Assembly: GCF_002433005.1 (NCBI RefSeq)
Contig: NZ_DJHF01000018.1
Coordinates: 1-64,000, forward strand
Length of the DNA: 64,000 bases
Direction of reading: 5' to 3'
Origin: Acetomicrobium sp. UBA5826
Lineage (GTDB): Bacteria; Synergistota; Synergistia; Synergistales; Acetomicrobiaceae
A program made the position numbers and the translations under genes. The notes beneath the pieces were generated by a model that saw only the letters and a program-made list of their open reading frames with translations, was not told where the DNA came from and did no database searches. The first letter of the stretch is position 1. Each line of letters begins with the position of its first letter. This document shows positions 25,438 to 34,309 of this stretch, in pieces.

Positions 25438-27226
25438 GGCGTACATCACCTGAGAAACAAACATCCCGGAGGCCACAAGCGTTGCATCCGCTCCATCTGC
25501 AGTCACCCGTTATTTCGCCCTTTAAGGCTTTTTCCCTCTCGGACCACAGAAATTCCTTCGTTACGCCTACATCGACGTGATCCCAGGGGAGCCTTTCCTC
25601 GTATGGAATCTGCCTGGCCGTAATATGATAGGGGTCAACTCCGCAATCCTCGAACGCCTTTAGCCAAAAAGAGAGGTCGAAGGTCTCGCCCCATCCATCA
25701 AATCGCGCACCGTATTTCCAGGCCCTTTCGATTACGTCGGCCACCTCTTCATCGCCTTTCGCTATAACGGCTTCTATAAAACTTTGTGCAGGCTCATGAA
25801 AACTCACGGAGACGTTTTTCTGACGAAACTGCCTTTTAATCCAAAGCCCCTTATCCATTAACTCTTCCATCCGGTTCTGTGCTTCCCACTGAAAAGGCGT
25901 GTGAGCCTTCGGCACAAAACCGGCAATCGAAGCCGATACCGACGTCCTTTTATTGTACGACCTTCCCAGGGAGCGGGCCATTCCTATTATATCAACTATG
26001 CCCCTGAGGTCTTCCTCTGTTTCGGTTGGCAGGCCCATCATAAAATATAGCTTCACCTTGCTCCAGCCCGCTTCGAAGACCGCCTTCAAGGTGTTTTCTA
26101 TATCCTTTTCGGTCACTCCCTTGTTGATCACATTTCTCAAACGCTGGCTCCCCGCCTCAGGGGCAAAGGTAAGACCCCTTCTTTTCATCTCTTCAAGCTT
26201 CAAAGCCACGTCAATGGCTTTGGGATCCATCCGCAAGCTGGGAAGGCTTAAAGCAGCCCTGTATTCAGAAAGCAGCGGACCTAATCTGTCCATAGTCTCC
26301 TCAAGCCAGGGATAATCACAGGTAGAAAGCGATGTCAGGCCCAATTCCTCGTAACCGCTTTGAGATAGGATCTTATTCGCCAGCTCACAAACCCTTTCCG
26401 GATCTCTGTAGCGAACGGGCCTGTATATCATCCCGGCCTGGCAAAATCTGCACCCCCTGGTGCAGCCTCTGAAAACCTCTACCGATGCTCGATCATGAAC
26501 AATTTTATCGGAGGGAACCATGAACCTTTCGGGGGCATAGGCCTCTTGCAAAGATATTATCCTTCTTTTGACTTTGCCCGATCTCCCCGCCATGAGCGGA
26601 ACATGACACCCATCTATCTTGGAAAGCAATTTAAGCTTTTCCTCTCTGGCAAAAGATCGATGCTCATATAGGATAGACAAAAGCTCTACCAACAGCTCTT
26701 CGCAGTCACCCATGCAAAAGACGTCGATAAAGGGGGTGTAGGGCATTGGCGCAAGAGCTCCGGGTCCCCCTGCTATGACTATGGGGTCTTCATCCCCGCG
26801 ATCGGCAGATCGAAGGGGAATAGAGGATAAGTTAAGCATGGTGAGGATGTTAGTTGCGTTAAGTTCGTACTGTAACGTAAACCCCAATAGGTCGAACTTC
26901 CTCAGGGGTTTCTTCATCTCCAAAGACCTCAATGGCACTCCATCTTTCGCAAGCATTTCCTCCATATCGGGCCAGGGGGCATAAACCCTGTCAACATCGG
27001 CAAAATCAAGGGATTTAACCAAAAAATACAAAATTTGATATCCCAGGTAGCTCATCCCCACCTCATACACATCGGGATAGGCAAGGCAGAGAGAAATGAT
27101 ATTTTCTTCATCATCTTTCGGGGGCAAAAGACCCCACTCTCCTCCAATGTATCGGGAGGGTCTTTTGACCTTGGTAAGATAATCCCAATCTTTATTCCAC
27201 TCCAAATCCAAAGACAAATTCTCCAT
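25427..27226 (-). CDS. B12-binding-type radical SAM protein (TIGR03960 family)
   Basis: Radical SAM enzyme of unknown reaction. It has 599 residues: an N-terminal cobalamin-binding-like domain (about 35-190, with YEVGMSYLGYQILYFLVKS and GGPGALAPMPYTPFIDVFCMGD) followed by a radical SAM barrel with the cluster motif CTRGCRFC near 255 and LTFAPEAGSQRLRNVINKGV near 352. The C terminus ends in a cysteine-rich segment (CRWSGCNACGLRDVCFSGD), which could hold a second metal site. It overlaps the DUF2344 gene and begins 24 bases after rodA. In many bacteria the two are fused and sit beside rng, suggesting RNA-related modification, but the substrate is not known. Confidence 0.88.
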   Translation of the reverse strand: MENLSLDLEWNKDWDYLTKVKRPSRYIGGEWGLLPPKDDEENIISLCLAYPDVYEVGMSYLGYQILYFLVKSLDFADVDRVYAPWPDMEEMLAKDGVPLRSLEMKKPLRKFDLLGFTLQYELNATNILTMLNLSSIPLRSADRGDEDPIVIAGGPGALAPMPYTPFIDVFCMGDCEELLVELLSILYEHRSFAREEKLKLLSKIDGCHVPLMAGRSGKVKRRIISLQEAYAPERFMVPSDKIVHDRASVEVFRGCTRGCRFCQAGMIYRPVRYRDPERVCELANKILSQSGYEELGLTSLSTCDYPWLEETMDRLGPLLSEYRAALSLPSLRMDPKAIDVALKLEEMKRRGLTFAPEAGSQRLRNVINKGVTEKDIENTLKAVFEAGWSKVKLYFMMGLPTETEEDLRGIVDIIGMARSLGRSYNKRTSVSASIAGFVPKAHTPFQWEAQNRMEELMDKGLWIKRQFRQKNVSVSFHEPAQSFIEAVIAKGDEEVADVIERAWKYGARFDGWGETFDLSFWLKAFEDCGVDPYHITARQIPYEERLPWDHVDVGVTKEFLWSEREKALKGEITGDCRWSGCNACGLRDVCFSGDVRHES

Positions 27227-27250
27227 CTAATCTCCTCGCAAACTTATCTT

Positions 27251-28348
27251 TTATTCGTATCTTTTGGGAAAATCCAAACATGCGCTTAGGAGAAGGCCAA
27301 AGCCGCAGCTTAAAGAAATGATCGAGCTTCCTCCATAGCTCATGAAGGGCAACGCCAAGCCCGTCACCGGCAATAACCCCATGCTCATGCCCACGCTTTC
27401 GAATACATGAAATAATATCCACCCCGTAAATCCGCCGACAAAAATCTTAACCCTCAGATCCTTGCTCTTTAATCCTACAAGAAGAATCCTCCAAAGGACG
27501 AACGCATAAAGACAAAGCACAAGAAAAGCTCCAACAAACCCGAATTCCTCGGCGAAAACACCGAATATAAAATCAGTATGAGGTTCGGGAAGAAACTGCA
27601 GTTTGCTTTGAGTTCCCTTCAAAAAACCCTTGCCGAAGACACCTCCGGAACCGACAGCAATTCGAGACTGAATCACGTTATACCCCGCTCCCAAGGGATC
27701 GATATTGGGGTTTAAAAAGGTCAAAATACGAAGCTTCTGGTAATCCCTCAAAAAAGGCCATCCAATCGGAATACACGCAAGGCCCGATCCAACGATGGCA
27801 GCGAAATACTTCTTCGGCAAACCCCACACCCAAAGGCAGGATATCGTAATAACGACATATATGATCGAGGTGCCGAGATCGGGCTGCAACAGGACAAACA
27901 ATCCGCTTGCAGCGGAGAGTCCGAGAACCTCTAAAAAAATCGAGAAAGACTTGTCCTTTTTCAATGCCAAAAAACGGGCCAAAGCCAAGCATAATATGAG
28001 CTTTCCCATCTCGGAAGGCTGAAAGGCAAATCCTCCAAGGTAGACCCACCTGTGGGAACCCCTCGTGGCATCGCCCAAGAACAAAAGAGCGATCAGGGAT
28101 ATTACGAGCAACCCGTACAACAGGTAGGACCATTCAAAAAACCGCCTGATGCCTATAAAGAAAAAGACAACCATTGCCATCGCAGCCACGATGCCGTTAA
28201 TCAACTGCCTTTCGACATATCCCAGCCCCTGACCGTAGGTTGCGCTGTATATGGTCATAACCCCTAGACCATATAAAATTGCAATTGCCGCAATAAGGGG
28301 CAGATCGAGAGAGGCAAAGACCTGCTTTAATTTGCTGCTTTCCGTCAT
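27251..28348 (-). CDS. rodA: Rod-shape SEDS peptidoglycan polymerase RodA
   Basis: Membrane glycosyltransferase that polymerises lipid II during lateral wall growth together with PBP2. The 365 residues form about ten membrane helices, with family signatures RGSHRWVYLGGFAFQPSEMGKL near 95-116 and ALPFMSYGGSSIISLSCGFGLL near 332-353. RodA rather than FtsW is indicated by length and by its place in the mre-mrdA-min cluster. It lies 6 bases downstream of minE and 24 bases upstream of the radical SAM gene. In this lineage the cognate PBP2 gene is four genes upstream, separated by minCDE. Confidence 0.95.
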   Translation of the reverse strand: MTESSKLKQVFASLDLPLIAAIAILYGLGVMTIYSATYGQGLGYVERQLINGIVAAMAMVVFFFIGIRRFFEWSYLLYGLLVISLIALLFLGDATRGSHRWVYLGGFAFQPSEMGKLILCLALARFLALKKDKSFSIFLEVLGLSAASGLFVLLQPDLGTSIIYVVITISCLWVWGLPKKYFAAIVGSGLACIPIGWPFLRDYQKLRILTFLNPNIDPLGAGYNVIQSRIAVGSGGVFGKGFLKGTQSKLQFLPEPHTDFIFGVFAEEFGFVGAFLVLCLYAFVLWRILLVGLKSKDLRVKIFVGGFTGWILFHVFESVGMSMGLLPVTGLALPFMSYGGSSIISLSCGFGLLLSACLDFPKRYE

Positions 28349-28354
28349 TTATCC

Positions 28355-28630
28355 TTACTTGTTCTTTGCGTTAGGAATGTATCTTTTGATGTTTTTGACA
28401 GGTATATTAGCCACGAGGGCTACGGTTCGATCTTCCCTTTCGAGCCCGAGTTCAATTTTTTTATCGTCTACTTCCAAGTAATTACATATGACTTTTATGA
28501 GCTCGGCTCTGAGCTGCTCGAGAAGTTCCGGGGCCAGATCGGTCCTGTCGTGAATCAAGACAAGCTGCAGGCGTTCCTTTGCCTCATCCTTCGTCTTGTT
28601 TCTGCCAAACCATCTATCCAAAAAAGCCAT
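28355..28630 (-). CDS. minE: Cell division topological specificity factor MinE
   Basis: Stimulates the MinD ATPase and drives the pole-to-pole oscillation that keeps the FtsZ ring at midcell. It has 91 residues from the chosen start. The N-terminal membrane-binding segment MAFLDRWFGR, the MinD-interacting strand KERLQLVLIHDRTDL and the C-terminal topological domain (VICNYLEVDDKKIELGLE) are present. The ATG at 28630 is eight bases after GGAGG; an ATG seven codons upstream is less likely. Presence of MinE implies an oscillating system as opposed to a DivIVA-only one. It follows minD closely. Confidence 0.94.
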   Translation of the reverse strand: MAFLDRWFGRNKTKDEAKERLQLVLIHDRTDLAPELLEQLRAELIKVICNYLEVDDKKIELGLEREDRTVALVANIPVKNIKRYIPNAKNK

Positions 28631-28666
28631 ATCCCATGCCTCCAAATCCATGTTAAAAAATTTAAA

Positions 28667-29467
28667 CTACACCCCAAACAACTTTTTGATGTGTCCCAAT
28701 ATGCCCTTATTGTTCATGTGCTCGAGTTCATCGAAGGGAACCTTTTCGCCCAATATGCGTTTCGCCAGATTACTGAATGCCCTGGCAGCAGGACCGACCG
28801 CCTGAAATGTCAGAGGCTCTCCCCTGTTAGTGGAAGTTATCACAGCCTCGTCTTCGGGGACGATGCCGATCAGGTTGATCGACAGTATCTCCACGACATC
28901 CGATATGTCCAACATATCGCCTCTTTTTACCATTTTTGGGGAGAGTCGATTTATCACCAGAGATATTCCCCTCTTTTCCATGGACTCCAACAGACCTATG
29001 ATGCGATCGGCGTCCCTGACTGCGGAAACTTCGGGAGTGGTAACGACAAGGGCTTCCTGCGCAGGAGCTGCGGCGTTCCTAAACCCGCTTTCTATGCCGG
29101 CGGGGCTATCGATGAGTATGAAGTCGAATTCATCGGACAACATCGAGCAAATTTCGCACATTTGTTCTGAAGTTACGGCATCCTTCGTTCTCGTCTGTGC
29201 CGCCGGAAGCATATACAAATTTTCGATCCTTTTATCTCGGACAAGGGCTTGATTTAACCTACATGCCCCTTCCACGACATCCACTAGGGTATATACTATT
29301 CTATTTTCGAGCCCCATTACCACATCCAGATTTCTCAAGCCGATATCTCCGTCTATGGCAACGACCTTTTTGCCGATCTTTGCGAGCTCTACGGCCAGAT
29401 TAGCCGTGGTCGTGGTTTTGCCAACCCCCCCTTTACCGGATGTTATTACTATCGTCCTAGCGACCAA
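28667..29467 (-). CDS. minD: Septum site-determining protein MinD
   Basis: Membrane-associated ParA-family ATPase that recruits MinC to the poles. It has 266 residues with the deviant Walker A GKGGVGKTT at 11-19, IDGDIGLRNLDVVMG near 38-52 and LIDSPAGIE near 117. A C-terminal amphipathic membrane-targeting helix (LGHIKKLFGV) is present. The start is a TTG eight bases after AGGGAGG; no ATG fits better. It lies 20 bases downstream of minC and about 36 bases upstream of the minE start. Confidence 0.97.
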   Translation of the reverse strand: MVARTIVITSGKGGVGKTTTTANLAVELAKIGKKVVAIDGDIGLRNLDVVMGLENRIVYTLVDVVEGACRLNQALVRDKRIENLYMLPAAQTRTKDAVTSEQMCEICSMLSDEFDFILIDSPAGIESGFRNAAAPAQEALVVTTPEVSAVRDADRIIGLLESMEKRGISLVINRLSPKMVKRGDMLDISDVVEILSINLIGIVPEDEAVITSTNRGEPLTFQAVGPAARAFSNLAKRILGEKVPFDELEHMNNKGILGHIKKLFGV

Positions 29468-29487
29468 CGCCCCCGCCTCCCTGTAAA

Positions 29488-30132
29488 CTATTGAATTTCC
29501 TTAAAAATAATCGTATTTTCTTGCACATAAACTAAAACGGGTTTGCCCCAATAGGAGCAGTCTTTCTCAATACTGCTATAAAGCTTGCCTATTCTAATCT
29601 GGTTCGACTCAAAGACCTTGACGAGTATATGGGCATCTTCGTCCCCGTGACAGCCGGCATGAGCCAGGCCTTGCAGTTTTCCCCAAACCCAAATGTTGCC
29701 GCCTGCCCAGACCTCTGAGCCGTCATTTACATTGCCCAGTATGAATACATCGCTATCGTGTTCAACCTTCTGCCCCGATCTCAGAGATTTAAATATAAAA
29801 AGACCCCTTACGCCGACGCTTCCGTAACTTTGACGATTTTCTATACAAAAACCTGCCAACTTCAAGATCCTTCTTACGTGGGGATCGTAGGACCTCCAGA
29901 CAACTTCCCTTGCACCGGAGGACCACACGAGGTTCTTCAAGATAGCGATTATTTCGCCTTCGTCGCTTTCCCGTCCCTGCAAATCCACTATCAAAGTTCC
30001 GTCTCGCAAAATATGGCCGCTCTCTCTTACGACCTCATCGCACATCTGCTCAATGCCAATTATATCTTTATCTTCGGGAAAAATACAGCGTATGCCTTCC
30101 CTGGTGCCCTTTAGGAGGATATGCGACCCCAT
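29488..30132 (-). CDS. minC: Septum site-determining protein MinC
   Basis: FtsZ polymerisation inhibitor recruited to the membrane by MinD. The 214 residues comprise a divergent N-terminal FtsZ-binding domain and a C-terminal beta-helix domain with the recognisable family run RSGQKVEHDSDVFILGNVN, then AGGNIWVWGKLQGLAHAGCHGD (about 117-165), which dimerises and binds MinD. It starts 3 bases after mrdA and is followed by minD. The N-terminal half is weakly conserved, as is common for MinC outside Proteobacteria. Confidence 0.94.
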   Translation of the reverse strand: MGSHILLKGTREGIRCIFPEDKDIIGIEQMCDEVVRESGHILRDGTLIVDLQGRESDEGEIIAILKNLVWSSGAREVVWRSYDPHVRRILKLAGFCIENRQSYGSVGVRGLFIFKSLRSGQKVEHDSDVFILGNVNDGSEVWAGGNIWVWGKLQGLAHAGCHGDEDAHILVKVFESNQIRIGKLYSSIEKDCSYWGKPVLVYVQENTIIFKEIQ

Positions 30133-30135
30133 CTG

Positions 30136-31869
30136 TTATTCCCCTCTCTCTTTTAGCAAATAGGCCAATATTTCGCCCGCCAGGGGCGCCACTGCCCTTC
30201 CTCCGGATTCTCCCTCTTCCAACAAAACTACAATGACGTACTTCGGAGAATCCGCAGGAGCATAACCCACGAAGAGGGCGTCGTTTTTATCTCGTGAAGT
30301 TTGCACCGTTCCCGTTTTGCCAGCGACTTTGACACCATACGCCCCGGCAGCCCGTCCCGTTCCGGATTTGACCACCTCTTCCAGGCCTTTTCTTATAACG
30401 CTTAAAACCTTATCGTCTATCGATATCTCTTCGCCATCTAGGCCTTCTGCTTCGATCAACCTAGGTCTAGGCAAGAACCCTCCATTTGCCACAGCCGCAT
30501 AGGCCCTTGCAAGCTGAATTGGGGTTACGAGCAAAAAGCCCTGTCCTATTACGTAATTGGCAGTATCTCCAAGGTACCAACTTTCACCGAAAGTGACCTT
30601 TTTCCACCTACGACCCGCCAAATTTCCCGTCGCCTCGCCCGGCAGAGAGATACCCGTCGGCCGGCCGAAGCCCAACCTGTAAGCCCAATCGGATAGCACG
30701 TCCACACCAAGTTTTAAACCGAGCTGGAAGAAAAAAACATTACAGGAATCCCTTAAGGCGCCAACTATATCCTCCCTGCCATGTGGCCTTACGCAACGAA
30801 ACCTCCTGTTGCCCACCTCCAAATAGCCGGGACAATAGAAAGTTGTTTTCGGTGTAATGACGCCTTCAGCCAGCCCGGCAATCGCAGCGACGATTTTAAA
30901 AGTCGAGGCGGGCGAATAAAGGCCTCCTATGACCCTATTCATCATGGGGTAAGAAGGATCTTTGGTCAAGGCCCTCCACTCAAAATCCCTTAAGCCCCAT
31001 GCCAAGGGATTGGGATCGTAAGAAGGAGAAGAATAGAGCACCACTACATCGCCACGCTGTACATCCATAACTATGACGCCCCCCCTCTTTCCTTCCATCA
31101 ATTCCGAGACCTTTTGCTGGGCAATTAAATCCAGCGTAAGAACAACATCCTTACCGTGTTCGGAGGGTTTGAAATCTAACTTACGAACCAGCCTTCCCCT
31201 GGCATCCACCTCTATGGCCTCCCCGCCAAAATTACCGCGTAAAAGGTGTTCGAACTTCGCCTCAACCCCGGATTTGCCTATCTCATCTCCGCCCTGATAG
31301 CCTCTGCTACCGTATCTTTTAAGCTCCTCTTTGTTAATGCTGCCCACATAGCCAACGACATGAGACATGACCTCCCCTGCAGGATATACGCGACGCCACT
31401 GAGAGACGGGCACCAGCTCCTGGGGAAATTCAGGGTCAGCCACTATCGTTGCCATTTGCGCCAGGGTGAGGTTATTGACCAATGTCACCGACCTATAGGG
31501 GACCGTATATTGGCTCTTCAATGTTTCTTTGAGATCCTCAGGCCTTTTTACGATCCCGTGCTTTCCAAGGAAGGATGCGATCCGTTCTATGGTTTCCTCG
31601 CTCTGCATGGAGAGAGGATACCCTTGAATGGAAAAAGTGCTGATGCTTACGGCAAGAGGAATTTGGTTAGCATCGAAAATAGTCCCCCTCCGAGGTGAGA
31701 GCCTGATCACTCTGAGCCTGTTTTCTGTAGCCAACCTAACATAATCGTCACCATGCATCACCTGAAAGACGAACAGAGCGATCATCAAAAATAGCAGTAT
31801 AGCAAAGGCAAAATAACTAAAGTACAAAAGGCGTTTATCGATCGTCAAAGGAAGATCGAGGCGTTTCAA
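30136..31869 (-). CDS. mrdA: Penicillin-binding protein 2
   Basis: Peptidoglycan transpeptidase for cell elongation, partner of RodA, anchored in the inner membrane with its active site in the periplasm. It has 577 residues with one N-terminal membrane helix (about 14-37), a pedestal/dimerisation domain, and a transpeptidase domain with the STFK active-site serine at 322, SCN at 375-377 and KTG at 518-520. The start is a TTG immediately after the mreD stop (TAATTG), preceded by GGGAGA. It follows mreD with no gap and precedes minC by 3 bases. Confidence 0.96.
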   Translation of the reverse strand: MKRLDLPLTIDKRLLYFSYFAFAILLFLMIALFVFQVMHGDDYVRLATENRLRVIRLSPRRGTIFDANQIPLAVSISTFSIQGYPLSMQSEETIERIASFLGKHGIVKRPEDLKETLKSQYTVPYRSVTLVNNLTLAQMATIVADPEFPQELVPVSQWRRVYPAGEVMSHVVGYVGSINKEELKRYGSRGYQGGDEIGKSGVEAKFEHLLRGNFGGEAIEVDARGRLVRKLDFKPSEHGKDVVLTLDLIAQQKVSELMEGKRGGVIVMDVQRGDVVVLYSSPSYDPNPLAWGLRDFEWRALTKDPSYPMMNRVIGGLYSPASTFKIVAAIAGLAEGVITPKTTFYCPGYLEVGNRRFRCVRPHGREDIVGALRDSCNVFFFQLGLKLGVDVLSDWAYRLGFGRPTGISLPGEATGNLAGRRWKKVTFGESWYLGDTANYVIGQGFLLVTPIQLARAYAAVANGGFLPRPRLIEAEGLDGEEISIDDKVLSVIRKGLEEVVKSGTGRAAGAYGVKVAGKTGTVQTSRDKNDALFVGYAPADSPKYVIVVLLEEGESGGRAVAPLAGEILAYLLKERGE

Positions 31870-32337
31870 TTAGTCCATCTCCCGATGAAATATATATGCA
31901 TTCATAAGGATACAAAAAAGAAAAGCGCCAGATTGCTTTACCACAAAAGCAAGGCCTATATGCAAAATTGGGGCATCGAATATAAATGCTTCCGCTATAG
32001 AAATACAAATATGGGAACCAAGAACGAGAAGCATCGCAGAAAGAGATGTTCTCGCTGTTTGAGAAATCGCCCCCCAGATCAACTTGACTGCCAGCATAGC
32101 GGAAACGTAGAAAAGGGAGCTAAAGCCTAAGGGGCTTCCCCACCGCAGATCCCAGAGGAGTCCACCGACAAATGCGGCAACCAAAAGATGAATTTCCTTT
32201 CCCTCTCTATTGCTGACAAGAAGCATTCCTAAGGTTAAAACGTAGAAATCCGGAATTCCCGAAAAGGGGTTAGCCAGGACTTGAAAAAAATCCTGGACAA
32301 GCCAAGTGATAATAGAGGCTAACAAAAGGGAGGGCAC
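31870..32337 (-). CDS. mreD: Rod shape-determining protein MreD
   Basis: Integral membrane component of the elongasome that works with MreC. The 155 residues are almost wholly hydrophobic, with four to six predicted membrane helices and the family region FVGGLLWDLRWGSPLGFSSL near 56-75. The start is a GTG one base after the mreC stop region. Sequence conservation of MreD is low, so the call rests on length, topology, the central motif and the mreB-mreC-mreD-mrdA order. Confidence 0.9.
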   Translation of the reverse strand: MPSLLLASIITWLVQDFFQVLANPFSGIPDFYVLTLGMLLVSNREGKEIHLLVAAFVGGLLWDLRWGSPLGFSSLFYVSAMLAVKLIWGAISQTARTSLSAMLLVLGSHICISIAEAFIFDAPILHIGLAFVVKQSGAFLFCILMNAYIFHREMD

Positions 32338-32338
32338 T

Positions 32339-33148
32339 TCACCTTACCTCCAAAATCCTGACCCTTCGAAGGCGAGAGAAATCTATATCTGGCTTTACTT
32401 TGTATGTAACAAAATCTCCCTCGACGAAATCTTCTTCTGGACCATCCACAGTACCCACCAACAATCCGGGATAGAAATTGCCCACGGCAAAGGCCGTAGC
32501 TATTTTCATGCCCCTTTGCAAAGGAGCTTTCCTGGGCATATAAAATAAGGACATGTTACCTTTCCCGTCTCCCGAAAGGACGCCGATATCCCTCGTGTCT
32601 TCTACGATAACGGGGATCCTAAGGTCGGGCGACGTCACCAACTCGACAACAGCCGTCGCATCTTCTACTATGGAAACTCTTCCTACGACGTTTTCGCCAC
32701 TCAACACCGGCATGCCTCTCTTTACGCCGTCATCTCGGCCTTTATCGATGGTCAAATATCTCCACCACCATCCGGGGTGTCGGTAAATTACTGTCGCATT
32801 CAAGAAATTAACCCCCTCCACCGCTAAATAGGGGGAGGCTTCATAAGCTTCTGAGCCACTAAACTCCTTATCCCTGTTTAATTCCATTCGCAGGGCGACA
32901 TTTTCCTTTTGCAACAAATCTATCTTTTCTAAAAACATCCTCTTATCTCGACTAAGAACTAACGCCCTGTTTATGCCCTCTCGAAGGGTCAGGGCAGGCA
33001 ATTCCAAATGCCTCAGACCTTTATAAATGAAGCTTCTCATTCTTACATCGAAACTCGATTGATGACCGACTACTGCCATTAGCACCATGGAAAAGGCGAT
33101 CAAGGATATGCCGACTTGCCAAAATTCAACCATCTTCCGATCTCGCAT
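32339..33148 (-). CDS. mreC: Rod shape-determining protein MreC
   Basis: Bitopic protein that activates PBP2-RodA from the periplasmic side. It has 269 residues: a cytoplasmic N terminus, one membrane helix (about 9-27), a coiled-coil segment (about 65-100) and the MreC beta-domain, with ATVIYRHPGWWWRYLTIDKGRDDGVKRG split around 128-155, GRVSIVEDATAVVELVTSP and the C-terminal FVEGDFVTYKVK. It starts 55 bases after mreB and is followed by mreD with one base between. Confidence 0.94.
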   Translation of the reverse strand: MRDRKMVEFWQVGISLIAFSMVLMAVVGHQSSFDVRMRSFIYKGLRHLELPALTLREGINRALVLSRDKRMFLEKIDLLQKENVALRMELNRDKEFSGSEAYEASPYLAVEGVNFLNATVIYRHPGWWWRYLTIDKGRDDGVKRGMPVLSGENVVGRVSIVEDATAVVELVTSPDLRIPVIVEDTRDIGVLSGDGKGNMSLFYMPRKAPLQRGMKIATAFAVGNFYPGLLVGTVDGPEEDFVEGDFVTYKVKPDIDFSRLRRVRILEVR

Positions 33149-33203
33149 CGTGAAGCAGCACCTCTTGTTTAAAATAATAAAATATTATCATCGGAAGCAT
33201 TAG

Positions 33204-34241
33204 CTAAACTGATATTAAAATCCGTTTCATCCTCTCCAGTTCCGATAGAACCTTCCCTATACCTATGGCTACGGCATAAAGGGGTTGATCGGCACACATG
33301 ATGGGGATGTTAAGAGACGAAGATAAACGCTTGGGCAACCCCTTCAACATGGCTCCGCCTCCAGTTAAAATTATGCCCCGTTCGACGATATCCCTAACGA
33401 GCTCCGGAGATGTTCTTTCAAGCGTCTCCAGGACCGTCTCTTCTATCCTTTTGATCATCGGCTCTAAGGCTACGCGAACGTCGGATGAGGTGATGGTCAG
33501 ACTCTTGGGCAATCCGTTGCTCAAATCGCGCCCCCTAACCTCGATCGAAAGCTCATCATCCAACGGGCAGGCAGATCCCAAGGCGATCTTTATTTCCTCA
33601 GCGGTAGCTTCTCCGATGCACATCTTGAAGCTTTGTCGGAGCAACTCAATAATTGCCTCATCAATATCGTCCCCCGCCACCCTGAGGGAAGAGCTTTCCA
33701 CAATGCCGCCCAAGGAGAGAACAGCTACCTCTGTAGTACCTCCTCCTATGTTGATCACCATGGACCCCTTCGGTTCGTGAATGGGAAGCCCCGCACCCAA
33801 AGCAGCCGCCAGGGGCTCTTCTATGATATAAGCTTCTTTTGCTCCCCCGCCCAGACAGGCATCAATTACAGCTTTTCTTTCCACCTCGGTAACACAGGCA
33901 GGCACGCTCACCACCACCCTCGGATGGGCAAATAGACGCCTGTCTCCGTTGATCTTTCTTATATAATATTGCAACATCGCTTCAGTAACATCGAAGTTAG
34001 CGATAACGCCATGTTTAAGAGGTCTTAAAGTCACAATGCTCTGGGGGGTCTTGCCGATCATTTCCTTTGCCCTCTTCCCGATGGCAATTATCTCATCCTT
34101 GGAATTCAAAGATTTACGGTAGGCAACAACAGAGGGTTCGTCAACCACGATTCCTTTGCCTTTCTGATAAACTACCACATTGGCCGTTCCCAAATCAATT
34201 CCCATATCTCTAGCGAACAATCCCGACAAAAACCTAAACAA
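33204..34241 (-). CDS. mreB: Rod shape-determining protein MreB
   Basis: Bacterial actin that forms membrane-bound filaments guiding lateral wall synthesis. It has 345 residues with phosphate 1 loop MGIDLGTANVVVY near 13-25, phosphate 2 GSMVINIGGGTTEVAVLSL near 158-176 and the adenosine motif ILTGGGAMLKGLP near 294. The ATG follows AAGGAGGT. Its own promoter lies just upstream, making it the first gene of the long shape, division and RNA transcription unit that runs to tRNA-Leu. Confidence 0.97.
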   Translation of the reverse strand: MFRFLSGLFARDMGIDLGTANVVVYQKGKGIVVDEPSVVAYRKSLNSKDEIIAIGKRAKEMIGKTPQSIVTLRPLKHGVIANFDVTEAMLQYYIRKINGDRRLFAHPRVVVSVPACVTEVERKAVIDACLGGGAKEAYIIEEPLAAALGAGLPIHEPKGSMVINIGGGTTEVAVLSLGGIVESSSLRVAGDDIDEAIIELLRQSFKMCIGEATAEEIKIALGSACPLDDELSIEVRGRDLSNGLPKSLTITSSDVRVALEPMIKRIEETVLETLERTSPELVRDIVERGIILTGGGAMLKGLPKRLSSSLNIPIMCADQPLYAVAIGIGKVLSELERMKRILISV

Positions 34242-34279
34242 GGAATTTAGACCTCCTTCTCGATCTCCAAAAACGCTGA

Positions 34280-34308
34280 ATTATAATGGCCATAGATGCG
34301 AAGGCCAA
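34280..34308 (-). promoter_or_regulatory. Promoter of the mreB operon
   Basis: On the minus strand a -35 box TTGGCC (34303-34308) and a consensus -10 box TATAAT (34280-34285) are spaced by 17 bases, about 38 bases upstream of the mreB ATG and immediately after the stop codon of the metallo-beta-lactamase gene. Confidence 0.7.
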
Positions 34309-34309
34309 T

